A stretch of DNA of 64,000 nucleotides, from assembly GCA_020723185.1 (NCBI GenBank), contig DYJI01000005.1:62001-126000 (forward strand), given 5' to 3'. The notes under the pieces were generated by a model. It saw nothing but the letters and a program-made list of their open reading frames with translations. It searched no databases and was not told the DNA's origin. Both the position numbers and the translations under genes were made by a program. The DNA is from Sideroxydans lithotrophicus. GTDB lineage: Bacteria; Pseudomonadota; Gammaproteobacteria; Burkholderiales; Gallionellaceae. Shown here piece after piece: positions 31,359 to 40,530 of this stretch; position 1 is the stretch's first letter, and every line of letters starts with the position of its first letter.

Positions 31359-31381
31359 AGCCCCGCTCTGCGGGGCTTTTC
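31359..31381 (+). terminator. Terminator after pnp
   Basis: AGCCCCGC / GCGGGGCT around TCT, followed by TTTTC. The same AGCCCCG and CGGGGCT words occur once more upstream (31301-31307 and 31331-31337), so alternative pairings are possible. Confidence 0.85.
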
Positions 31382-31413
31382 ATTGCAGCAGCAAGATCAG
31401 ACGAAGGATAAAC

Positions 31414-32052
31414 ATGCCGTCTTCCAGCCTTTCACTGGCACGCAGCCTGGTCGCCACCCTGCCATCGGGCAAGGCGGGACTGTTCAACCCTTGGGCGGAT
31501 CATTGCCCGCATGATGCCGAAGGGAATGGCCCGGCAGCCAAACTGGCACGTCTGGCCGCCCATCTGGATTGCAAGCCAGAGTTCATCTTGGCGGGCGAGG
31601 CACCGGGCTATCAAGGGTGCCGCTACAGCGGCATCGCCTTCACCAGCGAGCGATTGCTGGGCGAGGGGGCCATCCCCCGCATCGCGGCATTGTCCGATCG
31701 TTTGTCTACCCGGCGCTTGCCGTTCTCCGAACCGTCCGCCACTATCGTGTGGAAGACGCTGTACCGCCTCGGCATCGCCGAGCGTACCATCCTGTGGAAC
31801 GCGATGCAGCTCCACCCGCATCGCGCCGACGATCTATGGTCGAACAGGACACCGAAGCCGGAAGAGATCGAACTGGGTGAACCGGCGATGCGCCTGCTGA
31901 TCGCAGCGTTCCCGCAGGCCAGGATCGTTGCGGTGGGCAAGAAGGCGGAGGGTTTGCTGAGCGACATGGGGGTGAAGGTCACCGGTGCGGTCAGACATCC
32001 CGCGAACGGCGGGGCGGCCGAGTTTTCAAGAGGACTTCAGGCACTGATCTGA
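31414..32052 (+). CDS. Uracil-DNA glycosylase superfamily protein
   Basis: A 212-residue protein of the UDG superfamily. Motif 1 is [22 protein letters not shown] with the water-coordinating Glu/Ala-Pro form rather than the GQDPYH of family 1; WNAMQLHPH and [12 protein letters not shown] are the later motifs. A DNA base-excision role is likely, but the Cys ligands of family 4 iron-sulfur enzymes are not seen. AAGGA lies before the ATG. It ends 2 nt before uvrC, which points to co-transcription with another DNA repair gene. Confidence 0.82.
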   Translation: MPSSSLSLARSLVATLPSGKAGLFNPWADHCPHDAEGNGPAAKLARLAAHLDCKPEFILAGEAPGYQGCRYSGIAFTSERLLGEGAIPRIAALSDRLSTRRLPFSEPSATIVWKTLYRLGIAERTILWNAMQLHPHRADDLWSNRTPKPEEIELGEPAMRLLIAAFPQARIVAVGKKAEGLLSDMGVKVTGAVRHPANGGAAEFSRGLQALI

Positions 32053-32054
32053 AC

Positions 32055-33863
32055 ATGGCAGACGAAGCATTCGATCCCAAGGATTTTCTCGCCAGCCTGC
32101 CGCTGCAGCCGGGCGTATACCGTATGCTGGATAGCCAGGGGCACGTGCTGTACGTGGGCAAGGCCAACCAGCTCAGGAAGCGTGTCAGTTCGTATTTCCA
32201 GAAGAGCAATCTGTCGCCGCGCATCCAGTTGATGGTGTCGCATATCGCGCGCATCGAAACCACGGTCACGCGCTCGGAAGCGGAGGCGCTGCTGTTGGAG
32301 AACAACCTCATCAAGTCCTTGAAGCCTCGCTACAACATATTGTTCCGGGACGACAAGTCCTATCCCTTCATCGTCTTCACCGGCAGCCCGTCACCGCGCC
32401 TGACCTACTATCGTGGTGTGACCGACAAGCGCAACCAGTATTTCGGTCCTTATCCCAATGCGCAGGCGGCCAAGGAGAGTATCAATCTGCTGCAGAAGGT
32501 GTTCAAACTGCGCACCTGCGACGAAGGTGTTTTCAACAATCGCACGCGTCCTTGTCTTTTGCATCAGATCCACCGCTGCAGCGCCCCCTGTGTCGGACTG
32601 ATCAGCGCCGAGGATTACGCCACCGATGTGCGCAACGCCGCATTGCTCCTGCACGGAAAGTTCGATGAGGTGGAGAAGCGTTTGCGCGCCGCGATGGAAC
32701 AGGCTGCCGAAGCGCTGGAATACGAACATGCCGCCGCCCTGCGTGACCAGTTGCAGGCACTGCACACCGTGCAGCAGAGACAATTCGTGGAGAGCGGCCG
32801 CGATACGGATGCCGACATCGTGGTCGTGGTCGAGGCGGAAGGGGCGCTATGCCTGAATCTGGCGGTGGTGCGCGGCGGGCGTCATCTGGGTGACAAACCG
32901 TTCTTTCCGGCGGATGTGCAGGGGCAGGATGGCGTAGAGGTGCTGGAGGCGTTCATCGCCCAACATTACCTCGAACGCAGTGTCCCGCCGCTCATCATCA
33001 CCCATCCGGCGGTGCAGGATGAGGCACTGGAAGCCTTGTTGAGCGAACAGGCAGGGCACAAGGTACAGATACGGCATGCGGTGACCGGAGAGCGGCGGCA
33101 GTGGCTGGAGATGGCGCAGGCAAATGCTTTGCTCGGATTGAAACAGCAGGCCGGTATGCAAGCGGGACAGTCACTGCGGCTCGATGCATTGCGCAACGAA
33201 CTCGCGCTGCCGGACCTGAAACGCATCGAATGCTTCGATATCAGCCATACCATGGGCGAAGCGACGGTCGCATCCTGCGTGGTGTATGACGATCTGGCGA
33301 TCCGTCCGCAGGAATATCGCCGCTACAACATCACAGGCATCACGCCCGGCGACGATTACGCCGCCATGAAGCAGGCCTTGCAGAAACGCTACCAGAAATT
33401 GCAGGCTGGGGAAGGGAAGCGGCCGGATCTTATTCTGATCGATGGCGGGGCGGGACAACTGGCGATGGCGGTAGAAGTGATGACCGAATTCGGCTTGTCC
33501 GACATCGCCCTGGTCGGTGTGGCGAAAGGCGTGGAACGCAAGGCCGGGCTTGAGCAATTGCTGCGACCCGGGGTGGAAAAGCCGCTACAATTGCCGCCAG
33601 CACATCCCGCCCTGCATCTGATCCAGCAGGTCCGTGATGAAGCGCACCGTTTCGCGATCACCGGACACCGTGCCAAGCGCGGCAAGACGCGCACCACATC
33701 ATCGCTGGAGGAGATCGAAGGGGTAGGCGAGAAACGTCGCCGCAACCTGCTGACACACTTCGGCGGCTTGAAAGGCGTACAGCAAGCCAGTGTCGAAGAG
33801 CTGGCACGAGTGGAAGGCGTTAGCCCTGCACTTGCCGAGAAGATATATAACCATTTGCATTGA
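32055..33863 (+). CDS. uvrC: Excinuclease ABC subunit C
   Basis: UvrC makes both incisions in nucleotide excision repair. The 602-residue protein has the N-terminal GIY-YIG nuclease ([20 protein letters not shown]), the Cys-rich segment around [16 protein letters not shown], a UvrB-binding UVR motif (about residues 200-235), the RNase H-like 5' nuclease ([26 protein letters not shown]) and a C-terminal helix-hairpin-helix pair. pgsA starts 1 nt after its stop. Confidence 0.97.
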   Translation: MADEAFDPKDFLASLPLQPGVYRMLDSQGHVLYVGKANQLRKRVSSYFQKSNLSPRIQLMVSHIARIETTVTRSEAEALLLENNLIKSLKPRYNILFRDDKSYPFIVFTGSPSPRLTYYRGVTDKRNQYFGPYPNAQAAKESINLLQKVFKLRTCDEGVFNNRTRPCLLHQIHRCSAPCVGLISAEDYATDVRNAALLLHGKFDEVEKRLRAAMEQAAEALEYEHAAALRDQLQALHTVQQRQFVESGRDTDADIVVVVEAEGALCLNLAVVRGGRHLGDKPFFPADVQGQDGVEVLEAFIAQHYLERSVPPLIITHPAVQDEALEALLSEQAGHKVQIRHAVTGERRQWLEMAQANALLGLKQQAGMQAGQSLRLDALRNELALPDLKRIECFDISHTMGEATVASCVVYDDLAIRPQEYRRYNITGITPGDDYAAMKQALQKRYQKLQAGEGKRPDLILIDGGAGQLAMAVEVMTEFGLSDIALVGVAKGVERKAGLEQLLRPGVEKPLQLPPAHPALHLIQQVRDEAHRFAITGHRAKRGKTRTTSSLEEIEGVGEKRRRNLLTHFGGLKGVQQASVEELARVEGVSPALAEKIYNHLH

Positions 33864-33864
33864 C

Positions 33865-34446
33865 ATGCCACTCAACATCCCGAATATCCTGACCTGGTTC
33901 CGCATCATCCTGATCCCGGTGTTCATCGCCGTGTTTTATGTGCCGGACGAGATGCTGTCGTTGCATCACAAACATCTGCTGGGCACCTTCATCTTCTGGC
34001 TGGCCTCCATCACCGACTGGCTGGACGGCTATCTTGCACGCATGCTGAACCAGGGCTCCGCCTTCGGTGCCTTCCTCGACCCGGTCGCCGACAAGCTGAT
34101 GGTGGTGGCTGCGCTGGTCATATTGCTCAAACTCGGCTACGTGGATGCCATCATCGCTTTCATCATCATCGGTCGCGAACTGACCATCTCCGCTTTGCGC
34201 GAATGGATGGCACAGCTCGGCAGCAGCAAGAGCGTCGCGGTCTCCATGCTGGGCAAACTCAAGACCACCTTCCAGATGCTGGCCATCATGTTCCTGCTGT
34301 ATCAGGAACCTTTGTTCGGTATCCCTTGTGACACCGTCGGTACGGTACTCATCTATCTGGCCGCCATCCTCACATTGTGGTCGATGGTGTATTACCTGAT
34401 GCTGGCGATCCCGCAGATTTCGGAAAAAACCCGCGATCAAAATTGA
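33865..34446 (+). CDS. pgsA: CDP-diacylglycerol--glycerol-3-phosphate 3-phosphatidyltransferase
   Basis: PgsA makes phosphatidylglycerophosphate in the inner membrane. The 193-residue protein begins MPLNIPNILTWFRIILIP and carries the CDP-alcohol phosphotransferase motif in TDWLDGYLARMLNQGSAFGAFLDPVADK (Asp residues of D-x2-DG-x2-AR-x8-G-x3-D-x3-D). Several membrane segments follow. uvrC-pgsA is a common proteobacterial pair. The -35 of the tRNA promoter overlaps its stop codon. Confidence 0.95.
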   Translation: MPLNIPNILTWFRIILIPVFIAVFYVPDEMLSLHHKHLLGTFIFWLASITDWLDGYLARMLNQGSAFGAFLDPVADKLMVVAALVILLKLGYVDAIIAFIIIGRELTISALREWMAQLGSSKSVAVSMLGKLKTTFQMLAIMFLLYQEPLFGIPCDTVGTVLIYLAAILTLWSMVYYLMLAIPQISEKTRDQN

Positions 34447-34470
34447 TTTTTCGGATTCGCTCTGTATAAT
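34443..34470 (+). promoter_or_regulatory. tRNA operon promoter
   Basis: TTGATT (34443-34448), 16 bp, TATAAT (34465-34470), then the very GC-rich discriminator GCCGCGC, typical of stable RNA promoters under stringent control. The -35 overlaps the pgsA stop codon (34444-34446). Confidence 0.85.
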
Positions 34471-34480
34471 GCCGCGCTCT

Positions 34481-34557
34481 CGGGGTGTAGCGTAGCCTGG
34501 TAGCGCGCCTGGTTTGGGACCAGGATGTCGGGAGTTCGAATCTCTCCACCCCGACCA
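34481..34557 (+). tRNA. tRNA-Pro (anticodon TGG)
   Basis: A 77-nt cloverleaf with acceptor stem CGGGGTG / CACCCCG, anticodon loop TTTGGGA between CCTGG and CCAGG, T arm with GTTCGAAT and encoded CCA end. Anticodon TGG. Confidence 0.96.
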
Positions 34558-34598
34558 GGTACAAGTAGTAGAAGTTTGTTGTGCATACCGAAAGAAGG

Positions 34599-34675
34599 GT
34601 GCCCGTAGCTCAACCGGATAGAGCACCAGCCTTCTAAGCTGGGGGTTAGGGGTTCGATTCCCTTCGGGCACGCCA
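34599..34675 (+). tRNA. tRNA-Arg (anticodon TCT)
   Basis: A 77-nt cloverleaf with acceptor stem GTGCCCG / CGGGCAC, anticodon loop TTCTAAG, T loop GTTCGATTC and encoded CCA. It reads the rare AGA codon (and possibly AGG). Confidence 0.96.
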
Positions 34676-34691
34676 AACAAAAAGTTCAATG

Positions 34692-34767
34692 GTGGCTGTA
34701 GCTCAGTTGGTAGAGCCCTGGATTGTGATTCCAGTTGTCGTCGGTTCGAGCCCGATCAGCCACCCCA
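34692..34767 (+). tRNA. tRNA-His (anticodon GTG)
   Basis: A 76-nt cloverleaf with acceptor stem GTGGCTG / CAGCCAC, anticodon loop TTGTGAT and encoded CCA. A G at 34691 faces discriminator C34764 and supplies the extra G-1 of tRNA-His. Confidence 0.96.
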
Positions 34768-34773
34768 CATATT

Positions 34774-34806
34774 AAAAGACCCGCCCACCGTGGCGGGTCT
34801 TTTGTT
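34774..34806 (+). terminator. Terminator after the tRNA operon
   Basis: AAAAGACCCGCC (34774-34785) pairs with GGCGGGTCTTTT (34792-34803) and runs into TGTTTT. The A and T tracts make it work in both directions. Confidence 0.9.
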
Positions 34807-34815
34807 TTAACAGTG

Positions 34816-34821
34816 TAGAAT
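34816..34821 (+). promoter_or_regulatory. Possible -10 before the nucleotidyltransferase gene
   Basis: TAGAAT followed by CGCAGGC, 31 nt before the GTG start at 34853. No good -35 is seen; the upstream space is taken up by the tRNA terminator. Confidence 0.35.
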
Positions 34822-34852
34822 CGCAGGCCAAGGAATCAGGGAGGACTGAGTA

Positions 34853-35968
34853 GTGGAAAAGATCAAAGGCATGATCCTGGCAGCCGGGCAGGGGACGCGC
34901 GTCAGGCCGCTGACGCAAGACTTGCCCAAGCCGATGATCCCCATCCTCGGCAAACCCGTCATGGAATATCTGGTCGACCATCTGGCACGTTACGGCGTGA
35001 AAGAGATCATGGTCAACGTCGCCTACAAACACTGGAAGATCGAGAATTACTTCGGTAATGGCAGCACCTGGGGGGTCGACATCGGCTATTCCTTCGAAGG
35101 TGTCTATGAATACGGCGAGATCACGCCGAAATCGCTGGGCTCCGCCGGTGGCATGCGCAAGATCCAGGATTTCGGCGGTTTCTTCGATACCACCACGATA
35201 GTCTTGTGCGGTGATGCGCTGATCGACCTCGACATCGGCGCGGCCGTGTGGGAGCACAAGACCAAGAAGGCGATGGCCAGCGTGGTCACGCTGGAAGTGC
35301 CGAATTCCGAGGTCGGCAACTACGGAGTGGTCGAGACCGACGAGGATGGACGCATCATCGCGTTCCAGGAAAAACCCAAGCCTGAAGAAGCACGTTCCAA
35401 TTTCGCCAGTACCGGCATCTATATCTTTGAACCGGAAGTGATAGACCTGATTCCGTCCGGGCAGGTGTTCGACATCGGCAGTCAGTTGTTCCCCATGCTG
35501 GCCGAGAAGGGCATGCCGTTCTATGCGCAGAAGCGCCATTTCAACTGGATCGACATCGGGCATATCGCCGACTACTGGAGCGTGCTGCAGCGTGTGCTGC
35601 GGGGCGAGGTCGCCCACATGCAGATGCCGGGCAAAGAGATCAAGCCAGGCGTCTGGGTCGGCATCAATACCTGTATCGACTGGGACAAGGTGAAGATCGA
35701 AGGTCCGGTCTATATCGATTCCGGCGTATGCATCGAAGAGGGTGCGGAGATCATCGGGCCGACCTGGATCACACGCGGTTCGCACATCTGTGCGCATGCC
35801 AAGGTCATCCGCAGCATCCTGCTGGAATACACCCGCATCAGCCACGACATGGTGTTCGAGGAGACCATCGTCTCGCCGAAATACTGTGTCGAACACCGTA
35901 CCGGCTCGACCTGGTACATCGGCGACGACCGCACCCCGCTGCGCTGGGGTGATGCACGCGGCCGGTAA
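34853..35968 (+). CDS. NDP-sugar nucleotidyltransferase with left-handed beta-helix
   Basis: A 371-residue cytoplasmic enzyme of the mannose-1-phosphate guanylyltransferase/glucose-1-phosphate thymidylyltransferase superfamily. The signature GMILAAGQGTRVRPLT with DLPKPMIPILGKP opens the N-terminal Rossmann-like domain; LCGDALIDLDIG holds the metal-binding Asp. From about residue 260 a hexapeptide-repeat helix follows (GPVYIDSGVCIEEGAEIIGP). The sugar is not decided by sequence. GTG start with GGGAGG 8 nt upstream. It is placed just before xseA and the arn cluster but a role in L-Ara4N synthesis is not established. Confidence 0.85.
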   Translation: MEKIKGMILAAGQGTRVRPLTQDLPKPMIPILGKPVMEYLVDHLARYGVKEIMVNVAYKHWKIENYFGNGSTWGVDIGYSFEGVYEYGEITPKSLGSAGGMRKIQDFGGFFDTTTIVLCGDALIDLDIGAAVWEHKTKKAMASVVTLEVPNSEVGNYGVVETDEDGRIIAFQEKPKPEEARSNFASTGIYIFEPEVIDLIPSGQVFDIGSQLFPMLAEKGMPFYAQKRHFNWIDIGHIADYWSVLQRVLRGEVAHMQMPGKEIKPGVWVGINTCIDWDKVKIEGPVYIDSGVCIEEGAEIIGPTWITRGSHICAHAKVIRSILLEYTRISHDMVFEETIVSPKYCVEHRTGSTWYIGDDRTPLRWGDARGR

Positions 35969-37309
35969 ATGATATTCCCGAGCGACAGCGTACTATCCGT
36001 ACGTGAACTGAACCTGGCCACCAAGCGCCTGATCGAGGGCGGCCTGCCGCTGGTGTGGGTGCGTGGCGAGATATCCAATTTCGTCGCGGCCTCTTCCGGC
36101 CACTGGTATTTCTCGCTCAAGGACGAACAGGCACAGGTGCGCTGCGTGATGTTCCGCCACAAACAACAGTATCTGGATTTTCGTCCAACGAACGGCATGC
36201 TGGTCGAGGTGCACGCCCTGGCCACGCTGTATGAAGCGCGCGGTGAGTTCCAGTTGACGCTGGAGCGCATGCGTCCGGCCGGGCAGGGCGCGCTGTACGA
36301 GGCGTTCGAACGGCTGAAGGAGAAGTTGTCGGAAGAAGGGCTGTTCGATGCCGCGCGCAAACGTGAATTGCCCGCATTCCCGCGCCAGATCGGTATCGTC
36401 ACCTCTCCCCAGGCGGCAGCCTTGCGCGATGCCTTGCGCACCTTGTCCAACCGCATGCCCAGTGTACCGGTCGTGCTGTACCCGACCCCGGTGCAGGGCG
36501 AGGGTGCGGCTCGCAAGATCGCGCAGGCGATCCACGCCGCCAACGAGCGCGCCGAGTGCGACGTGCTCATCGTCTGTCGCGGCGGCGGCAGCATCGAAGA
36601 TCTATGGTCGTTCAACGAGGAGGTGGTGGCGCGCGCCATCGCCGCCAGCGAGATCCCGGTCATCAGCGGTGTCGGCCATGAGACGGATTTCACCATCGCC
36701 GACTTCGTAGCCGACCTGCGCGCCGCCACGCCGACTGCCGCTGCGCAGGCTGCCGTCCCTGACCGGCAATCCTTGCTGCACGAACTGGGCCAGCAGGGGC
36801 AACAGTTATCTCAGGCACTGATGCGACAGATCGAGCGTCGCATGCAGCAGATGGACTATCTGCAGCGCAGACTCGTGCACCCGGCGCAACGCATACAACT
36901 GCAGACGGATCGATTGGCTGCCTTGCGCCACCGCATGTATCTGTCACAAGGAAACTTGATGCAACAGCGGGCATGGCACTTGCGTTCGCTGATGCAGCGC
37001 CTCGGCGTGCTTGTCCCGGATGTCACGGGATCGCAGCATCAACTATCCACCACTTCGCGACGCATGCAGGCCGCCGTGACGCGGCAGATGGAACGCCACG
37101 CGGACAGATTGCTGGCGCTGCGGCAACATCTCCAGCTACTCGATCCGAACCGGGTGCTGGCGCGCGGCTATAGTCTGGTGCGCGATGCGCAGGGTGGCAT
37201 CGTGTCCGACAGCCGTCGGGTCAGCGCCGGTGATGTACTGGACATCACCTTTGCGCAAGGGGGCGCACGCGTTCAGGTGCAGGAAACCGCAGAGCCGAAA
37301 GCGGTTTAG
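35969..37309 (+). CDS. xseA: Exodeoxyribonuclease VII large subunit
   Basis: XseA degrades single-stranded DNA with XseB. The 446-residue protein has an N-terminal OB-fold (LPLVWVRGEISNF, GHWYFSLKDEQAQVRCVMF), the catalytic core with VCRGGGSIEDLWSFNEE and ISGVGHETDFTIADFVADLRAATPT, and a coiled-coil region before the C-terminal VLARGYSLVRD. It starts directly after the preceding stop codon, so translation is probably coupled. Confidence 0.95.
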   Translation: MIFPSDSVLSVRELNLATKRLIEGGLPLVWVRGEISNFVAASSGHWYFSLKDEQAQVRCVMFRHKQQYLDFRPTNGMLVEVHALATLYEARGEFQLTLERMRPAGQGALYEAFERLKEKLSEEGLFDAARKRELPAFPRQIGIVTSPQAAALRDALRTLSNRMPSVPVVLYPTPVQGEGAARKIAQAIHAANERAECDVLIVCRGGGSIEDLWSFNEEVVARAIAASEIPVISGVGHETDFTIADFVADLRAATPTAAAQAAVPDRQSLLHELGQQGQQLSQALMRQIERRMQQMDYLQRRLVHPAQRIQLQTDRLAALRHRMYLSQGNLMQQRAWHLRSLMQRLGVLVPDVTGSQHQLSTTSRRMQAAVTRQMERHADRLLALRQHLQLLDPNRVLARGYSLVRDAQGGIVSDSRRVSAGDVLDITFAQGGARVQVQETAEPKAV

Positions 37310-37311
37310 GA

Positions 37312-37317
37312 TAAAAT
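37312..37317 (+). promoter_or_regulatory. Possible -10 of the arn operon
   Basis: TAAAAT followed by CCGCGCTCGC, 33 nt before the arnT ATG and just behind the xseA stop. It fits the -10/discriminator form seen at other promoters here; the -35 is weak. No PmrA-type repeat was found next to it. Confidence 0.4.
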
Positions 37318-37350
37318 CCGCGCTCGCTTCCCCAAACAAAATTGCCCAAG

Positions 37351-39000
37351 ATGAACCTTCCCTTTTCACGACGCACATTGTGGCTGTTGCTGCTGGCACT
37401 GGTCGTCATCTGGTTCGGCAATCTTGAATACCGCAAGCTGATCAAGCCGGATGAGGGGCGTTACGCCGAGATCCCGCGCGAGATGGTGGCGAGCGGCGAT
37501 TGGGTCACACCGCATCTGAACGATTTCAAATATTTCGAGAAACCCCCCTTGCAGTATTGGGCCACGGCAGTCGCCTACGAAGTGTTCGGCGAACACCAAT
37601 GGAGCTCGCGCCTGTGGACGGCGCTGACGGGTTTCCTTGGCATCCTGCTCACCGGTTTCGTCGGTATGCGCCTGTTCGGCAGGACGGCGGGGCTATATGC
37701 CGCACTGATCCTCGGTAGCAGCACGCTCTATGTGCTGATGGCGCACGTGAACACGCTGGACATGGGTGTGACCTTCTTCATCACGCTCGGCATCTTCTCG
37801 CTGTTGCTGGCACAGCATGAACAAGCTATCCCATTCAGGCGTAACTGGATGATGCTGGCCTGGGCGGCGATGGCATTAGCGGTATTGAGCAAGGGACTGA
37901 TGGGCCTGATCCTGCCCGGCGCTGCGCTGTTCCTGTATTCGCTGTTCAACCGGGATGTGTCGGTCTGGCTGCGCATGCACTGGATCAGCGGCTTGCTCGC
38001 ATTCTTCGCAGTCGCCGCGCCCTGGTTCGTGCTGGTGATACAGGCCAATCCCGAGTTCTTCCAGTTCTTCTTCATCCATGAACATTTCGAGCGCTTCCTG
38101 ACCAAGGTGCATGCCCGTTACCAGCCCTGGCATTATTTCGTGCCGATATTGCTGTTCGGCATGCTGCCCTGGACGCTGCTGATGTTCGATACCGTACTGC
38201 GCACCTGGCGCGACAGCGCATCCCAGGCACGGCACTTCAGCGCCGAACGCTTCCTGCTGGTATGGGCAGTGTTCGTGTATGTGTTCTTCTCGCTCTCCAG
38301 TTCCAAGCTTCCGTCCTATCTGCTGCCGATGTTCCCGGCTCTGGCATTGTTGATGGGCAAACAGCTTGCGACGATGTCCACACGCCGCTTGTTCTGGCTG
38401 ATCGCACCGGTGCTGCCGGTATTGCTGGTCTTGCTGTTCGGACTGGGGCCGCTGGTCGACCAGCAATCCGAGAATCCGGTACAGCATGAGATGTATTCCG
38501 CCTACGCCGAATGGCTGACGGTCGCGGCCGCGATCTGGCTGGTGGGGACGGCTTCCGCGCTGTACGGTATACGCCGCGAAAAAGTGGCGCTCGGGCTGAC
38601 GATGCTCGCGCTGGCTTCACTGCTCGCGGCGCAGATCGGCATCACCGGCTACAACACCATCGCGCGCGAACGCTCTGGCTACCCCATCGCCGAGGCGATC
38701 GCCGCACAGATCAAACCGGAGGTGCCTTTCTATTCGATCCGGAACTATGAACAGACGCTTCCGTTCTATCTGAAGCGCACCTTCATCCTGGTCGACTTCA
38801 AGGACGAGATGGCGTTCGGCATCGGGCAGGAACCGCACAAGTGGATACCCGATCTCGCCACGTTTGCGCAGCGCTGGCTCGATGACAGGGAAGCCTATGC
38901 GATCATGCCGCTGGGCGTGTTGCCCGAACTGGAGAGGAAAGGCCTGCCCATGAAAGAGATCTACCGTGACCATCAGCTCGTGGTGGTGATCAAGTCATGA
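37351..39000 (+). CDS. arnT: ArnT-like lipid A aminoarabinose (GT83) transferase
   Basis: A 549-residue polytopic inner-membrane glycosyltransferase. The N-terminal periplasmic loop carries KPDEGRYAEIPREMVASGDW and YFEKPPLQYW, with the acidic DE and RYAE that in ArnT/PMT-type enzymes bind the catalytic metal and donor. About a dozen hydrophobic segments follow, then a soluble C-terminal domain. ArnT moves L-Ara4N from undecaprenyl phosphate to lipid A, reducing binding of polymyxin and other cationic peptides. It opens the arn cluster and overlaps the next gene by 4 nt. Close paralogues move other sugars, so the exact donor is inferred from context. Confidence 0.85.
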   Translation: MNLPFSRRTLWLLLLALVVIWFGNLEYRKLIKPDEGRYAEIPREMVASGDWVTPHLNDFKYFEKPPLQYWATAVAYEVFGEHQWSSRLWTALTGFLGILLTGFVGMRLFGRTAGLYAALILGSSTLYVLMAHVNTLDMGVTFFITLGIFSLLLAQHEQAIPFRRNWMMLAWAAMALAVLSKGLMGLILPGAALFLYSLFNRDVSVWLRMHWISGLLAFFAVAAPWFVLVIQANPEFFQFFFIHEHFERFLTKVHARYQPWHYFVPILLFGMLPWTLLMFDTVLRTWRDSASQARHFSAERFLLVWAVFVYVFFSLSSSKLPSYLLPMFPALALLMGKQLATMSTRRLFWLIAPVLPVLLVLLFGLGPLVDQQSENPVQHEMYSAYAEWLTVAAAIWLVGTASALYGIRREKVALGLTMLALASLLAAQIGITGYNTIARERSGYPIAEAIAAQIKPEVPFYSIRNYEQTLPFYLKRTFILVDFKDEMAFGIGQEPHKWIPDLATFAQRWLDDREAYAIMPLGVLPELERKGLPMKEIYRDHQLVVVIKS

Positions 39001-39368
39001 GCCTGCTCAATTTCAGCCTGATCTTCATCGGCGTGATGCTGAACGCCGCCGCCCAGATCCTGATGAAGGCGGGCACCAACGCTATTGGTCATTTCGAGTT
39101 CAGCCTGGCCAATGTCATTCCCGTCGGCTGGAAGCTGGCGACCGAGTGGCACATCGTCACCGCGCTGTTCTGCTACGGCATCAGCGTGGTGGTGTGGATA
39201 CTCGCGCTGTCGCGGGTGCCGGTCAGCATCGCCTTCCCCATGCTGTCCATGGCGTATGTGGTAAACGCCGTTGCGGCGAAATATCTGCTGGGCGAGGATT
39301 TCAACGTCACCAAGCTGGTCGGCATGGGGGTGATCATCATCGGCGTCATCATCATCTCGAGAGCGTGA
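38997..39368 (+). CDS. EmrE-like flippase subunit (ArnE/ArnF type)
   Basis: A 123-residue protein with four hydrophobic segments of the small multidrug resistance/EamA fold (LIFIGVMLNAAAQILMKAG, ISVVVWILALSRVPVSIAFP, GVIIIGVIIISRA). ArnE and ArnF together flip undecaprenyl-phosphate-L-Ara4N across the inner membrane in E. coli. Only one such gene is present here, so it may act as a homodimer. The start overlaps the arnT stop (ATGA). Confidence 0.82.
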   Translation: MSLLNFSLIFIGVMLNAAAQILMKAGTNAIGHFEFSLANVIPVGWKLATEWHIVTALFCYGISVVVWILALSRVPVSIAFPMLSMAYVVNAVAAKYLLGEDFNVTKLVGMGVIIIGVIIISRA

Positions 39369-39370
39369 AC

Positions 39371-40495
39371 ATGTCCGAATTCCTGCCTTTCACCCGCCCC
39401 TATATCGATGAAGCCGCCATCGCCGCCGTCGGCGACGTGCTGCGCTCCGGCTGGATAACCTCCGGCCCCAAGGTGCAGGCCTTCGAGAAGGCGCTGTCCG
39501 AATACTTCGGCGGGCGTCCGGTGCGCACCTTCAATTCCGGCACCTGCACCATGGAGATCGCCTTGCGCATCGCTGGCATCGGCCCCGGCGACGAAGTCAT
39601 CACCACGCCCATCTCCTGGGTCGCAACCGCCAATGTCATACTCGAAGTCGGCGCCACGCCGGTGTTCGCGGACATCGACCCCATCACGCGCAACATCGAC
39701 CTCGATAAAGTCGAGGCGGCCATCACACCGAAGACCCGCGCCATCATCCCGGTCGACCTTTCCGGCCTGCCGGTGGACAGAGACCGGCTGTATGCCATCG
39801 CGGCGAAGCACAAGCTGCGCGTGGTGGAGGATGCCGCGCAGGCGCTGGGTTCGCAGTGGAACGGCAAGCGCATCGGGAGCTTCGGGGATTTCGTGTCGTT
39901 CAGCTTCCAGGCCAACAAGAACCTCACCACCACCGAGGGCGGCTGTCTGGTGTTGAACGACGGGGACGAAGCGCGCCTGGCCGAGAAATACAGATTGCAG
40001 GGCGTCACGCGTACGGGCTTTGACGGCATGGAGGTGGACGTGCTGGGCGGCAAATACAACATGACCGACGTCGCCGCCGTGATCGGTCTCCACCAGTTGC
40101 CGCAACTGGAAGCGATTACCGAACGCCGCCATGCGCTCGCGAAACATTACTTCGATACCTTCGGCGCAGACTTCGAGAAACAGGCTGGCACCCAACTGCC
40201 AGTCAAGGATTTCGCCAACACCAACTGGCACATGTTCGAGATCGTACTGCCGGAAGGCGTGAAACGCAGCGACTTCATGGCGAAGATGAAAGAGCAGCAC
40301 AATATCGGCTGCGGCGTGCATTACCCGCCCATCCACCTGTTCCAGATGTACCGACAGCGCGGCTTCAGGGAAGGCATGTTCCCCGTGGCCGAGAGCGTGG
40401 GGCGACGCATCGTCACCCTGCCGTTGTTCCCGTGCATGAGCGAGGCCGATGTGGCACGAGTTGCCGCTGCCGTCCGTGCCTCACTGTCGATTTAG
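39371..40495 (+). CDS. arnB: UDP-4-amino-4-deoxy-L-arabinose aminotransferase
   Basis: ArnB transfers an amino group from glutamate to UDP-4-ketopentose using PLP. The 374-residue protein is of the DegT/DnrJ/EryC1 family: FLPFTRPYIDEAAIAAV at the start, SGTCTMEIALRIAGIGPGDE, and the PLP Lys in FSFQANKNLTTTEGG near residue 185. It starts 2 nt after the flippase subunit; the frame extends upstream but without an ATG of family type. Confidence 0.9.
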   Translation: MSEFLPFTRPYIDEAAIAAVGDVLRSGWITSGPKVQAFEKALSEYFGGRPVRTFNSGTCTMEIALRIAGIGPGDEVITTPISWVATANVILEVGATPVFADIDPITRNIDLDKVEAAITPKTRAIIPVDLSGLPVDRDRLYAIAAKHKLRVVEDAAQALGSQWNGKRIGSFGDFVSFSFQANKNLTTTEGGCLVLNDGDEARLAEKYRLQGVTRTGFDGMEVDVLGGKYNMTDVAAVIGLHQLPQLEAITERRHALAKHYFDTFGADFEKQAGTQLPVKDFANTNWHMFEIVLPEGVKRSDFMAKMKEQHNIGCGVHYPPIHLFQMYRQRGFREGMFPVAESVGRRIVTLPLFPCMSEADVARVAAAVRASLSI

Positions 40496-40515
40496 TGCAA
40501 TTCCCCCCGCTGCGG

Positions 40516-40521
40516 TAGAAT
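40516..40521 (+). promoter_or_regulatory. -10 element directly before arnC
   Basis: TAGAATGCCGCCCCTATG puts a -10 only 9 nt before the arnC ATG. Initiation about 7 nt downstream would give an almost leaderless message; no Shine-Dalgarno is present. The -35 is poor. Confidence 0.4.
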
Positions 40522-40530
40522 GCCGCCCCT

